A DNA stretch of 57,774 nucleotides from DATLZB01 sp035574175 (GCA_035574175.1 DATLZB010000229.1:1-57774), one strand, 5' to 3'. Shown: positions 33,737 through 42,766, counted from the stretch's first letter. Notes: a model not told the origin generated them from the letters alone. Translations and numbers: made by a program.

Positions 33737-35010
33737 GCACCACAGAGGATACCAGCACGCAGGAACTTGTCATCATTCGCCGGCGGGCCAACGGCGAGGA
33801 AGCCGCGCACAAGGGCGGCGTCTGGAAGATCGCGTATGCAGACTTCATGACCGCGATGATGGCCTTCTTCCTGGTGATGTGGCTGATCAACGCCTCCGAC
33901 AAGCAGACGCTCATCCAGATAGCCACCTATTTCAATCCGCTGCGCCTCACCGACCGCGTGACCAGTACACGTGGCGTGCACAACTTGGAGTCGGGGGCGC
34001 GCGGGCAAGAGGAAAACTCGGGAAATGCCAAAGACAAGGCCGGCACCACGACCTCCGACAAGAAGGCGGAAGCGGGGACGCCGAAGCAGACCGAGGAGGC
34101 GCTGTTCAAAGACCCCTACGGCATTCTCTCGAAGCTTGCCGTGCTGGCCAAACGCAACGACGCCGAGGACCAGTCACGGCCGGCACCGAAGATCGAGATC
34201 GGAGAAAGCCTGATCTCCGGCGAGGCCTACCGCGATCCCTTCGAGCCGCGGTTTCGAAAGGAGTCGACAGGCAAATCGCCCGAAGGCAAGCCTGCCCCGG
34301 AGGCTGCTAGGCCCGACGCCGGTGCGGCCGCTGCTGCCCTCGCTCACGGGGCTCCATCGGACGCGCTGGTATCGGCAGCCCCGCCTGTTCCATCGCCGCC
34401 AGCACAGTCCGTAGAGCCAGAGCAGGCCAATCGGAGTCAGGCCGGGAGCTCCGCCACCCCAGAAGCGGTGGGCGGAGCTCCTGATCGCGACGCCGCCGGT
34501 CTGCAGGCAGCCTGGCAATCGGTGCGTAGGGACGCGCAGGAGCAAGCCGCGGAGCGTGCCAAGATCGAGCAGGAAATCAAAGAAGCCATACAACAAGCAG
34601 CTCTTGGCATCGTCCCCAACATCGACGTGACCGTCACCGAAGACGGAGTGCTCATCAGTCTCACCGATCGGTTCGATTTCGGCATGTTCCGAATCTCCTC
34701 GGCCGAGCCCCGGCCCGAGACGGTGGTTGTGATGGAAAGGATCGCCAGGATCATAGCGCCGCGCGGCGAATCGCTGATCGTGCGGGGGCACACGGACGGC
34801 CGGCCGTTCAAGTCCGGCACCTACGACAACTGGCGGCTCTCAACCGCACGGGCGCATATGGCCTATCACATGCTGGTGCGCGGCGGAGTTTCCGAGCAGC
34901 GGTTCGAGCGCGTCGAAGGCTACGCCGACCGCAGCCTCAAGGTTCCCGACGACCCCGGTGCGGCGTCCAACCGCCGCATCGAGATACTGCTGCGCAGGCC
35001 GAAATCATGA
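33733..35010 (+). CDS. motB: flagellar motor stator protein MotB
   Basis: A 425-residue stator protein with TTG start overlapping the fliH stop. The single helix (about 33-52, IAYADFMTAMMAFFLVMWLI) contains the proton-binding Asp at residue 37. A long Pro/Ala-rich linker follows, much longer than in enteric MotB. The C-terminal OmpA-like peptidoglycan-binding domain has RGHTDGRPFKSGTYDNW and ASNRRIEILL. The unusually long periplasmic linker fits rhizobial motors, where MotC binds MotB. Confidence 0.95.
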   Translation: MSTTEDTSTQELVIIRRRANGEEAAHKGGVWKIAYADFMTAMMAFFLVMWLINASDKQTLIQIATYFNPLRLTDRVTSTRGVHNLESGARGQEENSGNAKDKAGTTTSDKKAEAGTPKQTEEALFKDPYGILSKLAVLAKRNDAEDQSRPAPKIEIGESLISGEAYRDPFEPRFRKESTGKSPEGKPAPEAARPDAGAAAAALAHGAPSDALVSAAPPVPSPPAQSVEPEQANRSQAGSSATPEAVGGAPDRDAAGLQAAWQSVRRDAQEQAAERAKIEQEIKEAIQQAALGIVPNIDVTVTEDGVLISLTDRFDFGMFRISSAEPRPETVVVMERIARIIAPRGESLIVRGHTDGRPFKSGTYDNWRLSTARAHMAYHMLVRGGVSEQRFERVEGYADRSLKVPDDPGAASNRRIEILLRRPKS

Positions 35011-36203
35011 GGCGCCTCCAATCATGTATCGTTGCGATGCTGGCGCTGGCGAGCCTCCTGAACGACGGCGAAGCCTCAGCCCAAGAGGCTCAGCGCATGC
35101 CGTTCGAACTGGTCCGCGCCCTCCGTGCCGCTCAGGACAGGATTGCGCACGGCGATGCCTCCGCCCAAGAACGCCAACGACAGCTCCTCGCAGCAATCGG
35201 CGCGCAGATGAAGCGCGCCGATAGCGCAGCCTGGAAGGATCCGCGCAATGCGCGCGCCGCGGTCATCTACGTGCTGAGCGGCGGCGATCCCTCAGTGCTG
35301 CAGAGTCTGCAAGGGCGCGGGGCGGTCGGCGGCCTTGAGGACAATCTTGTGAAAGGAGCGATCGGTTACGGCCTGGGCCGGAGCGCGGATGCAGAGCTGC
35401 TGCTCGAAGTCGATGCGCGACAGTTGGACCCCGCCATGGCAGGGCACGTCGCTCTGGTCCAGTCGACATTGGTGCTGCAAAAGGATGCTGCGAGGGCGCT
35501 GCGCCTCCTCGACGAGGCGCGGCTCAGTTCGCCCGGCACGCTTATCGAGGAGGCGGCGTTGCGCCGCCAGGCGTTCCTGGCGCTCGCCGCAGGCGAGCGA
35601 GACCGCTTCGAGGTGGTGTCGTCACGCTACCTGCGCCGGTTCGGCAATTCAGTATACGCGGCAAGTTTCCGCCGGCAGTTCGCCACCGAGGTCGTCGGGC
35701 AAAAGTACGCGGCGGATGCGGCGCGGCTCAAGCGCATCGAAGCAATTGTTGCGGGCCTACCCATCTCGCACCGGCTGGAGATCTATCTCGCAATGGCGGC
35801 GGAGGGCGTGGTGCGGGGCAAGGTCGAGGCGACCATTATGGCGGCAAGCCGAGCGTCGGAGCTGGCCACGCCGGGGAGCGGGGCAAAGGCGCGCGCAGAG
35901 CTTTTCAAGGGAGCCGCTTTCGTTGCCAGCGAGGAGCTTCCTGCCGGCGTCGAAACTCTCAAGGGACTCGATGCGTCACAGCTCGACAGTGCGGACCGCG
36001 AGCTTCTCGACGCTGCCTTGGTCCTCTCGGACGAGATTCGGCGATGGCCTGATACGGCACTTTTGGCCGAAGGAATGCGACAGATCGAGGCCAGGGCCCC
36101 GGAGGCCGAGCGCCCGATCGTGCTGGCGACCGCCAAGGCGTTGGCGGCCGCGCAGAGCCTGAATTCGCGGGTGGATCAACTGCTGGGCGGGGCGGTCAAA
36201 TGA
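35007..36203 (+). CDS. motC: periplasmic motility protein MotC
   Basis: A 398-residue exported protein with a signal peptide (about 1-25, ending EASAQ). The rest is helical with TPR-like spacing (EEAALRRQAFLALAAGERD, SRYLRRFGNSVYAASFRRQF). Sequence and position directly after motB match MotC of rhizobia, a periplasmic protein that interacts with MotB and is needed for motor rotation. Four-base overlaps join it to motB and fliK. Confidence 0.92.
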   Translation: MRRLQSCIVAMLALASLLNDGEASAQEAQRMPFELVRALRAAQDRIAHGDASAQERQRQLLAAIGAQMKRADSAAWKDPRNARAAVIYVLSGGDPSVLQSLQGRGAVGGLEDNLVKGAIGYGLGRSADAELLLEVDARQLDPAMAGHVALVQSTLVLQKDAARALRLLDEARLSSPGTLIEEAALRRQAFLALAAGERDRFEVVSSRYLRRFGNSVYAASFRRQFATEVVGQKYAADAARLKRIEAIVAGLPISHRLEIYLAMAAEGVVRGKVEATIMAASRASELATPGSGAKARAELFKGAAFVASEELPAGVETLKGLDASQLDSADRELLDAALVLSDEIRRWPDTALLAEGMRQIEARAPEAERPIVLATAKALAAAQSLNSRVDQLLGGAVK

Positions 36204-37720
36204 CGAAAGCAGGCGCAGTCGCGGAGCAGGCGATCGCAGCAATCGACACTGCGGCGCGGCGCACGAGGGATGCCAGCCGAGTGGGGGGAAGCGGCGCCGA
36301 TGGCCCCCAGGAGCACGGCGCATTCTCGGATGTGCTGACACGAATGGCGGAAGGGGATTTTTCGCTACGCGGCTCGCTGCGGCGCTCGGTTCCGGCCGAG
36401 GGGGGTGGGAGCGGGACACGCGCATCTCAGCGCGCACAGGGAAGGCACATTGCAGGGGACAGCCAGGAACTCGAGCCGCGTCAGGCGTCGGCCACAAAGG
36501 ACGGCGCGGCGTCCGAGCCGCAAGCCGTGGGCGAAAACGTGCCGCCGGACAGAAACAACCGAATCGAGGAGCTTCTTCAAGCCGTGGTGCGCGTGCTGGC
36601 GCCAGGCGAGGTGCAGGCGGGTCAGTCGGCCCAGGAGATGCCCGGCGGAAGATCAGGAGTTGGTCCAGCAAGGCAGCCGGAGGTTCCGTCCGCAAGGACC
36701 CGGCCGCTTGAGGGTGGCGGGACAGCCGTTGCGAACACCGAGGCCGAGGTAAGGGTTTCCGTGATCGCCCGGGAGACCCACTACGCGCCGATCGCGCTTG
36801 CCTCTTTGTCGGACACTGCCGCCGAACGGGCGGCGATGCCGGCCAACCTCGGCACAGGACCGTCCGCACAAACGGCTGCTGGCCGGGCAGATCGTTCCGT
36901 GTCGGGCGCATACCTGCCTAGCAGCGAGGCGAGGCAAGCTTCCGGCGCCGCTGATGTCACGACGCGCGCGCGAAGCGGCGCAGCTGGCGAGGGCCCCGAC
37001 GACGGCTTGCAGCACATGAGGCCCGCCACACGGGAGGCAAAGGTCGAGGCGGTAGAAGGGTCGGATACGGAGCACGCAGGACGGAAAGCGTCCCTTGCGG
37101 CGGCGACCGGCGAAACGCGCGTTTCAGGCGGCCAGTCGCCGCAGTCGGCGCCGGCCACTGTGGCCGTATCGGTGGTTCAGCAGGTCGCCGACCGAATCAC
37201 CGCCATGTTCAGCGACCCGGGTGGCGACGCGCCTGATCCCGCCGCCAAAGGTGCGACCGCCACAACGCCGTCGGCCGGCTCGCAGCTCAAGGTGCTGCGC
37301 ATAGAGCTCCAGCCGGCCGAGCTCGGCACGATCGAGGTCCATTTGTCGCTGAAGGAGGACGCGCTGGAGCTTAAGCTCGAGGCGTCGCGGGCAGAAACGG
37401 CCACAATCATCGCCAGGGACAAGGACGCTCTCGCCAACATGCTGCGGTCAGCCGGTTATCTCATCGACGGGCTCACCGTGCAGGTCGTCGAGTCGGATCG
37501 CAGCCTCAATGCCGGCAGCCAGCCCGGCGGCCATGCCATGCAGACATCGTCGCAGAGCACGGCGCATGCCCAATCAGGCAGCTCGCAGCCGGACGGGAGG
37601 TCGGATCGGACCGACCGGCAGCCGCACAACAACGGTCAGGGATCCCATTCCTACCAACGGGACGAACATGCTTCCGATCAGCGCAGCCGGCGCCCTGCTG
37701 ACGGTGCTCTTTACGTTTAG
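36200..37720 (+). CDS. fliK: flagellar hook-length control protein FliK (MotD)
   Basis: A 506-residue protein, mostly low-complexity and disordered (1-370, rich in Ala, Gly, Arg, Glu and Ser), with a conserved C-terminal Flg_hook domain (about 375-435): VLRIELQPAELGTIEVHL, then MLRSAGYLIDGLTVQVV. In rhizobia this gene was first called motD and later shown to be the hook-length regulator acting on FlhB. Its last 53 bases are shared, in another frame, with the transglycosylase gene downstream. Confidence 0.9.
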   Translation: MTKAGAVAEQAIAAIDTAARRTRDASRVGGSGADGPQEHGAFSDVLTRMAEGDFSLRGSLRRSVPAEGGGSGTRASQRAQGRHIAGDSQELEPRQASATKDGAASEPQAVGENVPPDRNNRIEELLQAVVRVLAPGEVQAGQSAQEMPGGRSGVGPARQPEVPSARTRPLEGGGTAVANTEAEVRVSVIARETHYAPIALASLSDTAAERAAMPANLGTGPSAQTAAGRADRSVSGAYLPSSEARQASGAADVTTRARSGAAGEGPDDGLQHMRPATREAKVEAVEGSDTEHAGRKASLAAATGETRVSGGQSPQSAPATVAVSVVQQVADRITAMFSDPGGDAPDPAAKGATATTPSAGSQLKVLRIELQPAELGTIEVHLSLKEDALELKLEASRAETATIIARDKDALANMLRSAGYLIDGLTVQVVESDRSLNAGSQPGGHAMQTSSQSTAHAQSGSSQPDGRSDRTDRQPHNNGQGSHSYQRDEHASDQRSRRPADGALYV

Positions 37721-38240
37721 TGCGATGAGCCCCGCTGAAGCGGAGACCAATGCCTGCGAGCGGGAGATGGCGCGTGCGGCGGAGAAGCACGGCGTGCCGC
37801 TCGGCATGCTCTATGCCGTGGGACTCACTGAAACCGGCCGCGGCGACTCGCTCAGGCCCTATGCGCTCAACATCGAAGGTCGCGCGGTCTATGAGGTCGG
37901 CAAGCAGGAGGCGCTCAGGCGTTTCCTACAGGCTCGCGCGGCGGGGGCCAAACTGATCGACGTCGGGTGCATGCAGATCAACCATCATTACCACTCACGC
38001 CACTTTGCATCGGTCGAGGAAATGCTCGATCCGGCGCGGAACGTCGACTACGGGGCCCGCTTCCTCAAAGAGCTCTACGTGCGCGAAGGGAGCTGGACAA
38101 TGGCAGTGGCGCGCTATCACGCCGGGCCGAACAACGATGCGGCGCAGAAGAAGTATGTGTGCCGCGTGATCGCCAATATGGTGGCGACGGGGTTCGGTGG
38201 GTGGACGGCAGAGGCTCAGAGGTTCTGCCGGGCGAACTGA
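37668..38240 (+). CDS. flagellar-locus lytic transglycosylase (SLT domain)
   Basis: A 190-residue exported enzyme. The signal peptide (1-25, MLPISAAGALLTVLFTF) is encoded inside the end of fliK. The SLT-type lysozyme-like domain has its catalytic Glu in GLTETGRGD, followed by VGCMQINHHYH and the closing YHAGPNN motif. It cuts peptidoglycan, probably to let the rod through, replacing the missing muramidase domain of FlgJ. It is the last gene of the fliF operon. Confidence 0.9.
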   Translation: MLPISAAGALLTVLFTFSAMSPAEAETNACEREMARAAEKHGVPLGMLYAVGLTETGRGDSLRPYALNIEGRAVYEVGKQEALRRFLQARAAGAKLIDVGCMQINHHYHSRHFASVEEMLDPARNVDYGARFLKELYVREGSWTMAVARYHAGPNNDAAQKKYVCRVIANMVATGFGGWTAEAQRFCRAN

Positions 38241-38285
38241 CGCAATGAACGCATCGGGGCTTCGCGTGATTTCGGGGGAATGACC

Positions 38286-38651
38286 ATGGCGAAGACAGGA
38301 CTGCTCGGGCCCTATCCGCTCACCTACGACGAGATCAACGACAGCGTCGTGCCCAAGATGCCTGGGGCCTACGCCCTCGGCCGCACGGATTCGTCGGGCC
38401 GGTTCTGCGTGCGATTTGTGGGGCGGTCGGACGATGATGTGAGAGCGCGACTGTGCGAGTACATAGGCTCCGACAGCCTATTCAAGTTCATCCACTTCCT
38501 GACGCCGAAAGCGGCATTCGAGAAGGAATGCGAGCTCTATCACCAGTTCAGCCCACCGGGAAACCGGGTTCACCCGAGCCGCCCGGGCGGGACGGGCTGG
38601 ACGTGTCCCTACTGCCGGATTTTCGGTGACCGCGGGCCAGCAGCTCAATGA
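38286..38651 (+). CDS. small GIY-YIG-like protein
   Basis: A 121-residue soluble protein with features of a minimal GIY-YIG nuclease fold: GAY at 27-29, FVG at 44-46, R55 in DVRARL, and E79/E82 in the AAFEKECELYH helix. A C-P-Y-C pair at 108-111 near the end could bind metal. Similar short proteins exist in many bacteria without known function. I start at ATG 38286, which has GGGGGA at suitable distance; ATG 38280 is adjacent to it. Its 3' end overlaps the opposite-strand gene by about 104 bases. Confidence 0.62.
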   Translation: MAKTGLLGPYPLTYDEINDSVVPKMPGAYALGRTDSSGRFCVRFVGRSDDDVRARLCEYIGSDSLFKFIHFLTPKAAFEKECELYHQFSPPGNRVHPSRPGGTGWTCPYCRIFGDRGPAAQ

Positions 38652-38826
38652 CGTCGTTGAGCGCGGCCTGGTAGCCGTGATGCCAGTAGGCACGTTCGGG
38701 CGTGTTGGCGTCGAGGTGCTTCTGGTCCACATCGGTGTAGGGCGCCTGATCGTCCAGCCAGGCTCTCAGGCTGTCCCTGCGCCATTCCAGAAGCGACATG
38801 CTGTCGGTACCCGGCATCGGCTTCAC
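38548..38826 (-). CDS. small hypothetical protein
   Basis: A protein of up to 92 residues; ATG codons at 38826, 38817 and 38799 are candidate starts. The conserved-looking core is LLEWRRDSLRAWLDDQAPYT followed by DQKHLDANTPERAYWHHGYQ and a short helix. I have seen this composition in small rhizobial hypothetical proteins, but no function is known to me. The C-terminal 30 residues are antisense to the end of the GIY-YIG-like gene and are probably unstructured. It may be the weaker of the two overlapping calls. Confidence 0.5.
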   Translation of the reverse strand: MKPMPGTDSMSLLEWRRDSLRAWLDDQAPYTDVDQKHLDANTPERAYWHHGYQAALNDVIELLARGHRKSGSRDTSSPSRPGGSGEPGFPVG

Positions 38827-38975
38827 TCGTAACTCACTGGTACTCGTACTCTATACTCAGCAGCGCATTGTAGCCGGGTCGCGTTGGTAAACCGCCAATC
38901 CGACGGCAGCAAATTTATCGATCCGGTGCTTCAAACCGGTACGGTCGCTTACGTCCCGGTCACACGATCATCGGC

Positions 38976-39518
38976 TTAACGGCGAGGTGCCCTTGCAGCG
39001 GCCCTTCTCTCACGCATGGCCTGGTCTATCAGCATGTTGGCGATGGTCATTCGCCGCGTCGCCCGCTCGCGCTCGGAAGGGGAGACCCGGTCCGGGTGAT
39101 GGCTCATTGCATACTCCCTGCGAATGCGCAGGAGGTCGTCGATGGTGAGCTTTGGTGAGAGCTGCAGCTCCTCGGCCACGATCTCATCCTCGGATCTGGG
39201 GTCCTCGGCAGGTTCTGGGTCAGGCTCGCGTGACTCGTTGGCGCGTGTGTGCTGGGCACGCGCCTCCGCATAGATCCGGGCCAAGATTTGGGAGGGGATG
39301 TAGGAGTGCTCGTCGCTCAGTTCGGGCATGGCGTCGAGCATGTCGCGCAACTGCTGCTCCGACATCCTGCCGGATCCTGCACCGCCGTCGTCGGCAGCAC
39401 GTTGGAGAGCCTCGAGGATCTCGGTAAAATCCCCCCAGGCCGAAGCCGTAGCACGAGACATGGTCGCAAGGCCTGTTATACGGTCGCACTCACCGTCGTT
39501 CGGATTGTCCGGTGTCAT
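38976..39518 (-). CDS. J-domain-like protein lacking helix I
   Basis: A 180-residue cytoplasmic protein. The C-terminal 55 residues resemble the second half of a DnaJ J-domain: helix II (LTIDDLLRIRREYAMSHHPD), the H-P-D motif at about 138-140, then an arginine-rich helix III (RATRRMTIANMLIDQAMRER). The N-terminal 120 residues are acidic and without known domain. There is no obvious helix I and no G/F region. It might recruit DnaK, but that is inference from the HPD motif. It stands alone with 149 non-coding bases after it and 213 before it. Confidence 0.65.
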   Translation of the reverse strand: MTPDNPNDGECDRITGLATMSRATASAWGDFTEILEALQRAADDGGAGSGRMSEQQLRDMLDAMPELSDEHSYIPSQILARIYAEARAQHTRANESREPDPEPAEDPRSEDEIVAEELQLSPKLTIDDLLRIRREYAMSHHPDRVSPSERERATRRMTIANMLIDQAMRERRAAARAPRR

Positions 39519-39731
39519 TGTCAGTGCCCGTCATTGACAGAGTGTAAAGGCAAGCGTCGGGACACGCTTAAGGTTAGCAGCCGGCGAACGGCTTGCGTTA
39601 TATGGGAGTGGGCCGTGGCAGAGCCGATTGCCCACCTCGCGAGCCCTTGCAAAGTACGACGCCAAGCCGTCTTGAGGCTTAATCTTCTCGAACACGACGG
39701 TTGGCGAGCCAAATGTGAAAGATCGGTCGCT

Positions 39732-40208
39732 TCAAACGACCGAGACGGTCGTCGCATCGGTGGCGGCGGCAAGAGCCGCGGGCGCAACGCAGAACACGCT
39801 GTCCGGTGTGCCCGCCGCCGCCCACACCGTCTCGTAGCTGAGCAGGTCGCGGTCGATGAACGTCGTGAGCCGTGTGGCATGGCCAAGGGGCGGGATCCCG
39901 CCGATGGCATAGCCCGTGACTTCGCGCACATAAGCCGCGTCAGGCCGCTTTAACGTTTCGCCGATGGCGCTAGCTACGTGTTTCTCGTCGACACGGTTCG
40001 CGCCGGAGACGAGCAGCAGGATGGGGGCGCCCGATACCTGGCCCTGGAACACCAGCGACTTGACGATCTGACCCACGGCGCAGCCGCAGGCCGCGGCGGC
40101 TTCCTCAGCGGTGCGGGTCGATCGAGGGTGGGTGACGATCTCGATGTCGAGGCCGGCGGCCCGCGCCGCCTCAAGGAAGCGGCGCGCTGCCGGTTTCAGT
40201 TCAGCCAT
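39732..40208 (-). CDS. YbaK/EbsC-family aminoacyl-tRNA deacylase
   Basis: A 158-residue single-domain editing protein. Family features include the conserved lysine in IVKSLVFQG, the LLLVSGANRVDEKHVA segment and the TGYAIGGIPPLGH motif. Relatives (YbaK, ProXp proteins) hydrolyse mischarged Cys-, Ala- or similar tRNAs in trans. Start at ATG 40208 is supported by AAGGGGG six bases upstream; an ORF extension to 40241 is not. Which amino acid it edits cannot be told from the sequence. Confidence 0.88.
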   Translation of the reverse strand: MAELKPAARRFLEAARAAGLDIEIVTHPRSTRTAEEAAAACGCAVGQIVKSLVFQGQVSGAPILLLVSGANRVDEKHVASAIGETLKRPDAAYVREVTGYAIGGIPPLGHATRLTTFIDRDLLSYETVWAAAGTPDSVFCVAPAALAAATDATTVSVV

Positions 40209-40237
40209 AAGTGCCCCCTTGCCGCTCCGATCCCTTC

Positions 40238-42010
40238 TCACCGGCTCGGCGCGCCAGCCTGGTCAAGCATCCTCAATGAGCCGTAGGCGTTGACGCGGCC
40301 GGCCCCGAACTCCTCGTCGTGGCCCGGTGGGCCCAGATCGTTGGCGGCCGCGGTCAAGGCAAGTCGTGCGGTCTCCGGCGAAAGGTGCGGATTGCGTTCC
40401 AGCATCAACGCAACGATGCCGCTCACGTGAGCCGCCGCGAAGGAGGTGCCGGAATGGAGCTCGTGTGCGTGTCCGCTCGTTGGTGCAAGAATGTCGACGC
40501 CGGGTGCAGCGACGGCAATGTATGTACCGCGGTTGGCTTCCTTGTAGCGGCGATCAGCTGAGTCGGTGGCAGTGACGGCAATAACCTCGCGGTAGGCAGC
40601 GGGATAGGCCGGAGGCGCGGCAGGGCCGCCATTGCCGGCTGCCGCAATCATGATCGCGCGCCGGTCGTATGCAGCCCGCACCGCCCTTTCTATGAGCGGA
40701 TCGCGTGGGCCGACGAAACTCAAGTTCAAGACTCGCGCACCCTGCTCGATGGACCAGTCTAGGCTGTGCAGCAGGGTTGCCGTCGTCGCCGATGCCGGTT
40801 GCCCGTCTTTTCCGTCCCTGAACGCGCGCACATTCAGAAGCCGCGCTTGCGGGGCGATGCCCTGCACAGTGCCCCGCGCCGAAATGATGCCGGCGACTGC
40901 GGTGCCGTGAGGATCGAGGCTCGCTTGGCCGTCTCCCACCGCGTCGAAGGACTTAGCAATGGCGGCCACGAGGTCCGGGTGGCTCTGATCGATGCCCGAG
41001 TCGATGACGGCGATGAGCGCACCGCGGCCGTGCGCCAGAAGGTGCGCAGGACCGGCGTTCACCTTGGCAAGGGCGTACTGGAGATGCGCCGAGTGGACCG
41101 CCGGCGTGGCCTCGCTCGCCCGATAAATGTAGTTGGGCTGGGGATCTTCGACCCGCGAGTCCGCCTGCAGGGCCGCGACGACTGCGGCAACCGGGCGGCC
41201 GTCCGTGATGCGGTAGCGGACGATGCGCAGGTTGAGCAGGGCTAGGTCGAGGCGCTCGAGCAGTTGCAGGTTGTGGCTCTGCGCCACGGCGTCGTCGATG
41301 GTCTGCGGTTGGTTGCGTGCGATGGTGATCAGTACCTCGTCGGGAACGTACTCGTCGAGAGCGGCCACAGCCGGAGGGGTGGGCGCCGGCATTGTCGGCG
41401 GCAGGTCGGAGCCACGCTTGATGGTCGGCGGAACAGGTGGGAGAGCGGGGCCAGGCTCGGCGACGACGGGGGGAGACTTGTCGATGGTGCGGCAGACACC
41501 GTCGAGGAGGTTCTTGCCCGAAGGGCAGCGGCATTGTCCCTTGCGCAGAATGCCTCCGATACAGGCCGTCGGCGGCGTAACGGTGACGACTGCGGGCGGT
41601 TTGTCTTTGCAGAGATAGGCGTTGGGGCCGATGGTCTCTCGGCTCTTGGATCCCGGACAGACGCACCGGCCGCGGCGCACGCTGCCACCGCGGCAGGTAA
41701 TGTCGGCGGTGGCCGGCGATTTCGCCTTGCTGGATTTCGGTTCGTCTTTCTCCAGGAGCTGGGGAATGGCGAGGATGCCGGGCGTGATGCGGATGCCGAC
41801 ACCGCCGCGCGGTGAGGGGGGCTTTGATGTGGTGCGCGGCTGATCGTAGGTCTTCATGTCCACGGAGACGGCGGGCTGCCGCGCAAAGGCCGCGTGCGGG
41901 GCCACGGGCGTAAGGGCAATGGTGGGGGTGGAGGCGAGCACGGGCAGCGCGAAAACGACGGCCGCGCCCACCAGCCTTAAAAGCCTATTTGTGCGACCGG
42001 ACGTCCCCAT
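40238..42010 (-). CDS. secreted subtilisin-like serine protease with Cys-rich modules
   Basis: A 590-residue exported S8 peptidase. Order: signal peptide (1-32); two tandem Cys-rich modules with the pattern C-x-G-G-x(4)-G-x-C-x-C-P (about 106-134 and 150-173); proline-rich linker; propeptide-like domain (about 219-297, VPDEVLITIARNQP to VEDPQPNYIY); catalytic domain with D337 (AVIDSGIDQSHPDL), H368 (DPHGTAVAGI), N460 (AAAGN) and S523 (HSGTSFAAAHVSG). AAGGAGG precedes the chosen ATG. It lies 81 bases after the anti-sigma gene on the same strand, so it is probably part of the ECF operon. Confidence 0.92.
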   Translation of the reverse strand: MGTSGRTNRLLRLVGAAVVFALPVLASTPTIALTPVAPHAAFARQPAVSVDMKTYDQPRTTSKPPSPRGGVGIRITPGILAIPQLLEKDEPKSSKAKSPATADITCRGGSVRRGRCVCPGSKSRETIGPNAYLCKDKPPAVVTVTPPTACIGGILRKGQCRCPSGKNLLDGVCRTIDKSPPVVAEPGPALPPVPPTIKRGSDLPPTMPAPTPPAVAALDEYVPDEVLITIARNQPQTIDDAVAQSHNLQLLERLDLALLNLRIVRYRITDGRPVAAVVAALQADSRVEDPQPNYIYRASEATPAVHSAHLQYALAKVNAGPAHLLAHGRGALIAVIDSGIDQSHPDLVAAIAKSFDAVGDGQASLDPHGTAVAGIISARGTVQGIAPQARLLNVRAFRDGKDGQPASATTATLLHSLDWSIEQGARVLNLSFVGPRDPLIERAVRAAYDRRAIMIAAAGNGGPAAPPAYPAAYREVIAVTATDSADRRYKEANRGTYIAVAAPGVDILAPTSGHAHELHSGTSFAAAHVSGIVALMLERNPHLSPETARLALTAAANDLGPPGHDEEFGAGRVNAYGSLRMLDQAGAPSR

Positions 42011-42091
42011 TGGCGCCTCCTTCGCGCGACCGATCTGCATGTTTCCTAAATGCTTCGTGCATCCTTCTTGCCAGTCACGTGCTGCCGCATG

Positions 42092-42766
42092 CTACCTTGT
42101 CGGCATCACGAGCAGCACCAGAGTACCACGTTGGCGCAGAGCAGCGATCTTGCGCTCGCGGGCATCGTTAGCCATGTCCTTAGGACCGATGCGGACTCGG
42201 AAGAGCCCTCCTTTGGGTCCGTCGACGACGGTGGCGTCGAGTTCGGTCAGAGCCTCGGCGATGGCCTTGGCCGGAGCGCCGTCGGCAAACCGCACGAGCA
42301 CGAATGTTCCCTCCGCAGTAGGGGTCGTCGTGCCGGAGGCGGTCTGGTAGCCGGCGTCACCGCCGCGCATGAGGAGCGCACCGATGGTGACGGCTTGGAC
42401 CAGGATGACAACGGCGGCGGCCGCGGTCGCCCACCGCAAGCCGGCGGGGGCGGGTGCGGCCATGAAGTCCTGCGCCCAGGTCTTGACCCTCGTCCAGGCC
42501 CCGGCCGTCGAAGGGCGGCCGATCTCGGCCAGCAGGCGGTCGGCGGCGCGGGCCGAAGGAAGGGGGATCGCCTCGTTGGCGCGGAAGGTCTCGTCCAGCT
42601 CCTCCTCGATGAGGGCGAGCTGGCTTGCGAGCTCGGGATGGCGCGCAAGATAGGCTTGCACCCGCTCGCGGTCAGCACGTGCGAGCTTGCCGGTCACGTA
42701 CCACGGCAGCAGCATCTCGATCTCTTCGCGCTCGGAGCGCGTCTCGATGTTGTCGATCATGGCCAT
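42092..42766 (-). CDS. membrane-spanning anti-sigma factor
   Basis: A 224-residue single-pass protein. The cytoplasmic N-terminal part (1-75, MLLPWYVTGKLARADRERV) has the anti-sigma helical layout but no zinc-binding His-x3-Cys-x2-Cys. One transmembrane helix lies near 110-132. The extracytoplasmic C-terminal domain (about 150-224, FVLVRFADGAPAKAIAEAL to RQRGTLVLLV) looks like a small alpha/beta sandwich. It overlaps the sigma gene by ten bases, the usual sign of a sigma/anti-sigma pair. It should hold the sigma factor inactive at the membrane until an envelope signal arrives. Confidence 0.86.
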   Translation of the reverse strand: MAMIDNIETRSEREEIEMLLPWYVTGKLARADRERVQAYLARHPELASQLALIEEELDETFRANEAIPLPSARAADRLLAEIGRPSTAGAWTRVKTWAQDFMAAPAPAGLRWATAAAAVVILVQAVTIGALLMRGGDAGYQTASGTTTPTAEGTFVLVRFADGAPAKAIAEALTELDATVVDGPKGGLFRVRIGPKDMANDARERKIAALRQRGTLVLLVMPTR

